Assembly: GCA_004151065.3 (NCBI GenBank)
Contig: NWUY0300012624.1
Span: 29,136-39,539, forward strand
Direction: 5' to 3'
Length of the DNA stretch: 10,404 bases
Source: Larix sibirica
Taxonomy: Eukaryota; Streptophyta; Pinopsida; Pinales; Pinaceae
This document shows, piece after piece, positions 8,627-10,404 of this stretch. The position numbers were made by a program, and so were the translations under genes. The notes under the pieces were generated by a model, which ran no database searches, was not told the origin of the DNA, and was given only the letters and a program-made list of their open reading frames with translations. The first letter of the stretch is position 1; each line of letters starts with the position of its first letter.

Positions 8627-8931
8627 GACTCGATGAAGCACAAACATTTAAAGTCACAAATTAAAGTTAACTCGAACCATATCATTAATCCACCTTTCTA
8701 TAATATAATCTCGCTTACTATGTTTGAATTGCCCTTGCTCTTGAGGCCAAATAAGAGGGAGAACTTGCTAATTGGTGGACAAAATAGCTTTTAAGTAAAG
8801 CGTTCATTATGTATTTCGATGAAATCTCATTATAAAACATAGCAATGTATATTGATAAGTGTGTAAAATAAATAAAAATTGTTGTAAAGCGATTCATAAA
8901 GTCAAAGTCCCTCATGAGTATTAAGAAGTTA
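8627..8931. other. AT-rich stretch with no feature identified
   Basis: A minus-strand frame at 8718-8915 has no recognisable motif, AT-driven composition and no supporting signals. A 16-base segment (8743-8758) matches 6082-6097 at 15 positions. Confidence 0.5.
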
Positions 8932-9108
8932 AAGTTATTTATTATTTTTTCTTTTTCAGTTTAGTAGATTAGTTATATTATTAAATTATTATAATGGATT
9001 ATGATATTATAATAAAATAATAAAATGTTAGTTATGTATTATTTTTTTTCTTTTTGTAAAGAGTTAGATTATGGAATTATTATAATGGATTATGTTATTA
9101 TAATAGAC
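8932..9108. repeat. Degenerate tandem duplication of 91-97 bp, very AT-rich
   Basis: GTTATTTATTATTTTTTC (from 8934) matches GTTATGTATTATTTTTTTTC (from 9031), and AATTATTATAATGGATTATG recurs at 8984 and 9075. The second matched part extends over 31 bp with one mismatch. The offset falls from 97 to 91 between the two ends, so small indels occurred after duplication. Confidence 0.75.
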
Positions 9109-9245
9109 GAGAACATTGATTTATTAAATGTAGTTTGGGCAGTAGGGAGGAATGATTGTTACGCCCTCCCCACTTAAGTTCAATTTTTGTAAGTGACATA
9201 TTAAGCATTGGCCTTGAGCCCTAAAAAAATTGGTTTACCCTGGGT

Positions 9246-9309
9246 ACCATCTTTGAAATGAGGAGAACCATCCTCGAAATGAGGAGAACCATCCTCGAAA
9301 TGAGGAGAA
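9246..9309. repeat. 21-bp minisatellite, about three copies
   Basis: The unit GAAATGAGGAGAACCATCCTC is perfect at 9255-9275 and 9276-9296, followed by a partial copy at 9297-9309 and preceded by a diverged partial one. Because 21 is a multiple of three, the minus strand reads PHFEDGS repeatedly, but that frame lacks an ATG start and recognisable context. Confidence 0.85.
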
Positions 9310-9744
9310 GTACTTAGCGAGTTTTCCATGACATATATTCTAAAAAAATAGATGAGAACATTGCCTATTAGAATAAACTTGCACATGTATGGATATATCA
9401 TTAAAAATGATTTTATGGAATTCAAATATAAAGTCCTATTTAGTTTGAATAATATCTTATTATATGGAGAATATGCTTTGATGTAATTAAACAAAGCGAT
9501 TAGTTTTATTGTACGAGTATGAATATAAAATTAAATAAAGAAACTTCTTGATGATGATGATGATGATGAATATTAACGTCCATTGAGACCCATTTGGTCT
9601 ATAAGACCTTAAGAGCGGAGATAAGGATTAATTAGATTGTTGTAAAATTTTACTCCTATGATAGAAAAGCTTATAAAGGAAGCTGGAATTGCGAAAATGG
9701 CTGTCTATTTCATGAGAATTGGCGGGTGGAGAAGCATAGTAGAA
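9310..9744. other. AT-rich spacer containing a GAT microsatellite
   Basis: Apart from the microsatellite at 9550-9569 and two 14-base words shared with 6649-6662 and 6928-6941, nothing is recognisable. Confidence 0.5.
9550..9569. repeat. (GAT)n microsatellite
   Basis: Six full GAT units plus GA form a perfect trinucleotide run. Such runs are often length-variable between individuals. Confidence 0.9.
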
Positions 9745-9975
9745 GTTATTCGACCGAATGTTTAAATTTTTTCAGCCGAATACAGTCATATTTTTTCTGT
9801 TGAATAACCATTCACGGTTTACCATTAAAACCAATGACGACCTAGAAATATGTGCGAGGCATTGCCGACCGAGAAAAGTTGGCGACGATTTTTTTTTGGA
9901 AGGTTATTCAGCCAAACAATCATTCGGACGAATAGTTATTCGTCCCAATAACTATTCGGTTGAACAAGGTTATTA
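9745..9975. repeat. Cluster of ATTCG/CGAAT inverted motifs, degenerate fold-back
   Basis: The motif ATTCGnnCGAAT and relatives recur at 9748-9759, 9773-9782, 9923-9934 and 9947-9960. Two overlapping hairpins compete: GGACGAATA-GT-TATTCGTCC (9926-9945) and CGAATAGTTATT/AATAACTATTCG (9929-9940 and 9947-9958, 6-base loop). TGAATAACC (9801-9809) is inverted as GGTTATTCA (9902-9910). The pattern suggests a decayed fold-back or MITE-like element; the family is unknown. A plus-strand frame at 9758-9982 lies over it and is probably not a gene. Confidence 0.6.
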
Positions 9976-10023
9976 CATATAAGGTCGGTTGCGATCATTG
10001 TCGTTCATTCTTCCGTTGAATGA

Positions 10024-10173
10024 TTGCGACCACACCCTGTTGTTGCGACCCCACCCTGCTTTTACTCGGCCCTGCTGCGACCCTGCCATGCTGCCACTCT
10101 GCCCTGCTGCTGCGATCCTTCCCTACTGCCACTCCGTCGTGCTGCGACCGCACCTTGCTGCCACTCCACCCTG
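10024..10173. repeat. GC-rich tandem array, about 32-bp period, four units plus a partial
   Basis: Units begin (C/T)TGCGACC at 10043, 10075, about 10110 and 10142, after a partial unit at 10024. Lengths are 32, 32, 35 and 32. Most units contain CTGCCACTC near the middle. The array is strikingly C-rich on the plus strand against AT-rich flanks. A short plus frame (9989-10177) reads it as a Pro/Cys/Leu-rich peptide, most likely without meaning. Confidence 0.8.
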
Positions 10174-10404
10174 CTGAACCTTGGAAAATAAATATGTAAG
10201 TGTTGTTTTCTTTTAGGGATGGTTCCTAAATCTTGTAAAGTAACTCTTTAGATTTATGAGTAATTTTATCAAAGAATATGGTTATCTTCTTTATAAGAAT
10301 TCATGCTTGAAAAATTAGTTGTTTATAGGGTCAAACATTATATTCTTATTTATGATTCAACCTCCTTTTGTTGTGATTTTATGCTTGATAATTAGATTAT
10401 AAGT
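10174..10404. other. AT-rich terminal stretch, nothing identified
   Basis: No frame of note is present. ATGCTTGAAAAATTAG (10303 on) and ATGCTTGATAATTAG (10381 on) are similar, but too short to define a repeat. Confidence 0.4.

Noticed and set aside
8718-8915. 65-codon minus-strand frame with hydrophobic stretch
   Set aside because: Hydrophobicity is expected from AT-rich codons; no start context, homology or partner supports it.
9550-9569. CRISPR-like or functional repeat at the GAT run
   Set aside because: It is a simple microsatellite without spacers.
9758-9982. 74-codon plus-strand frame with an ATG
   Set aside because: It lies over the inverted-motif cluster, its composition follows the repeats, and no protein motif is visible.
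9989-10177. Pro/Cys-rich 62-codon frame
   Set aside because: It is simply the translation of the 32-bp array; unit lengths of 32 and 35 do not preserve a reading frame.

Overview
The window looks like nuclear DNA of a seed plant, most likely a flowering plant. It carries a plant-type L1 LINE whose first protein has a DUF4283-like domain and a zinc knuckle. The rest is AT-rich DNA full of short tandem repeats and without recognisable genes. I cannot name the species. No intact host gene, RNA gene or CRISPR array is visible.

Bases 1 to about 5937 hold one decayed L1-type non-LTR retrotransposon on the minus strand. Read from right to left it has a 5' leader (about 5937-5645), ORF1 (DUF4283-like domain, zinc knuckle, serine-rich tail; starts at 5644) and ORF2 (endonuclease, linker, start of reverse transcriptase). 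It runs off the left edge of the window at reverse transcriptase motif A. ORF1 and ORF2 overlap by one base in a TGATG. ORF1 has two probable frameshifts, a stop and a damaged zinc knuckle. ORF2 keeps one reading frame but carries six stop codons, so the element cannot move on its own.

The element looks longer and more complex than it is because 2135 bp are present twice, at 1040-3174 and 3176-5310. The copies differ at one base that I found, and a single N (3175) sits exactly between them. This is best read as two overlapping contigs that were joined without being merged, so the second ORF1/ORF2 set is probably not real biology. With the repeat collapsed, about 3.8 kb of element lie in the window.

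From about 5940 to 10404 I see no convincing gene. This part holds a hairpin, a 35-bp-period tandem repeat (8561-8626), a degenerate 91-97-bp duplication (8932-9108), a 21-bp minisatellite (9246-9309), a GAT microsatellite (9550-9569), a cluster of ATTCG/CGAAT inverted motifs (9745-9975) and a GC-rich 32-bp-period array (10024-10173). The last two abut and may be parts of one unidentified repetitive element. I found no new functional system. The most useful observations are the N-bounded duplication, the overlapping stop-start of the LINE and the pattern of its decay.
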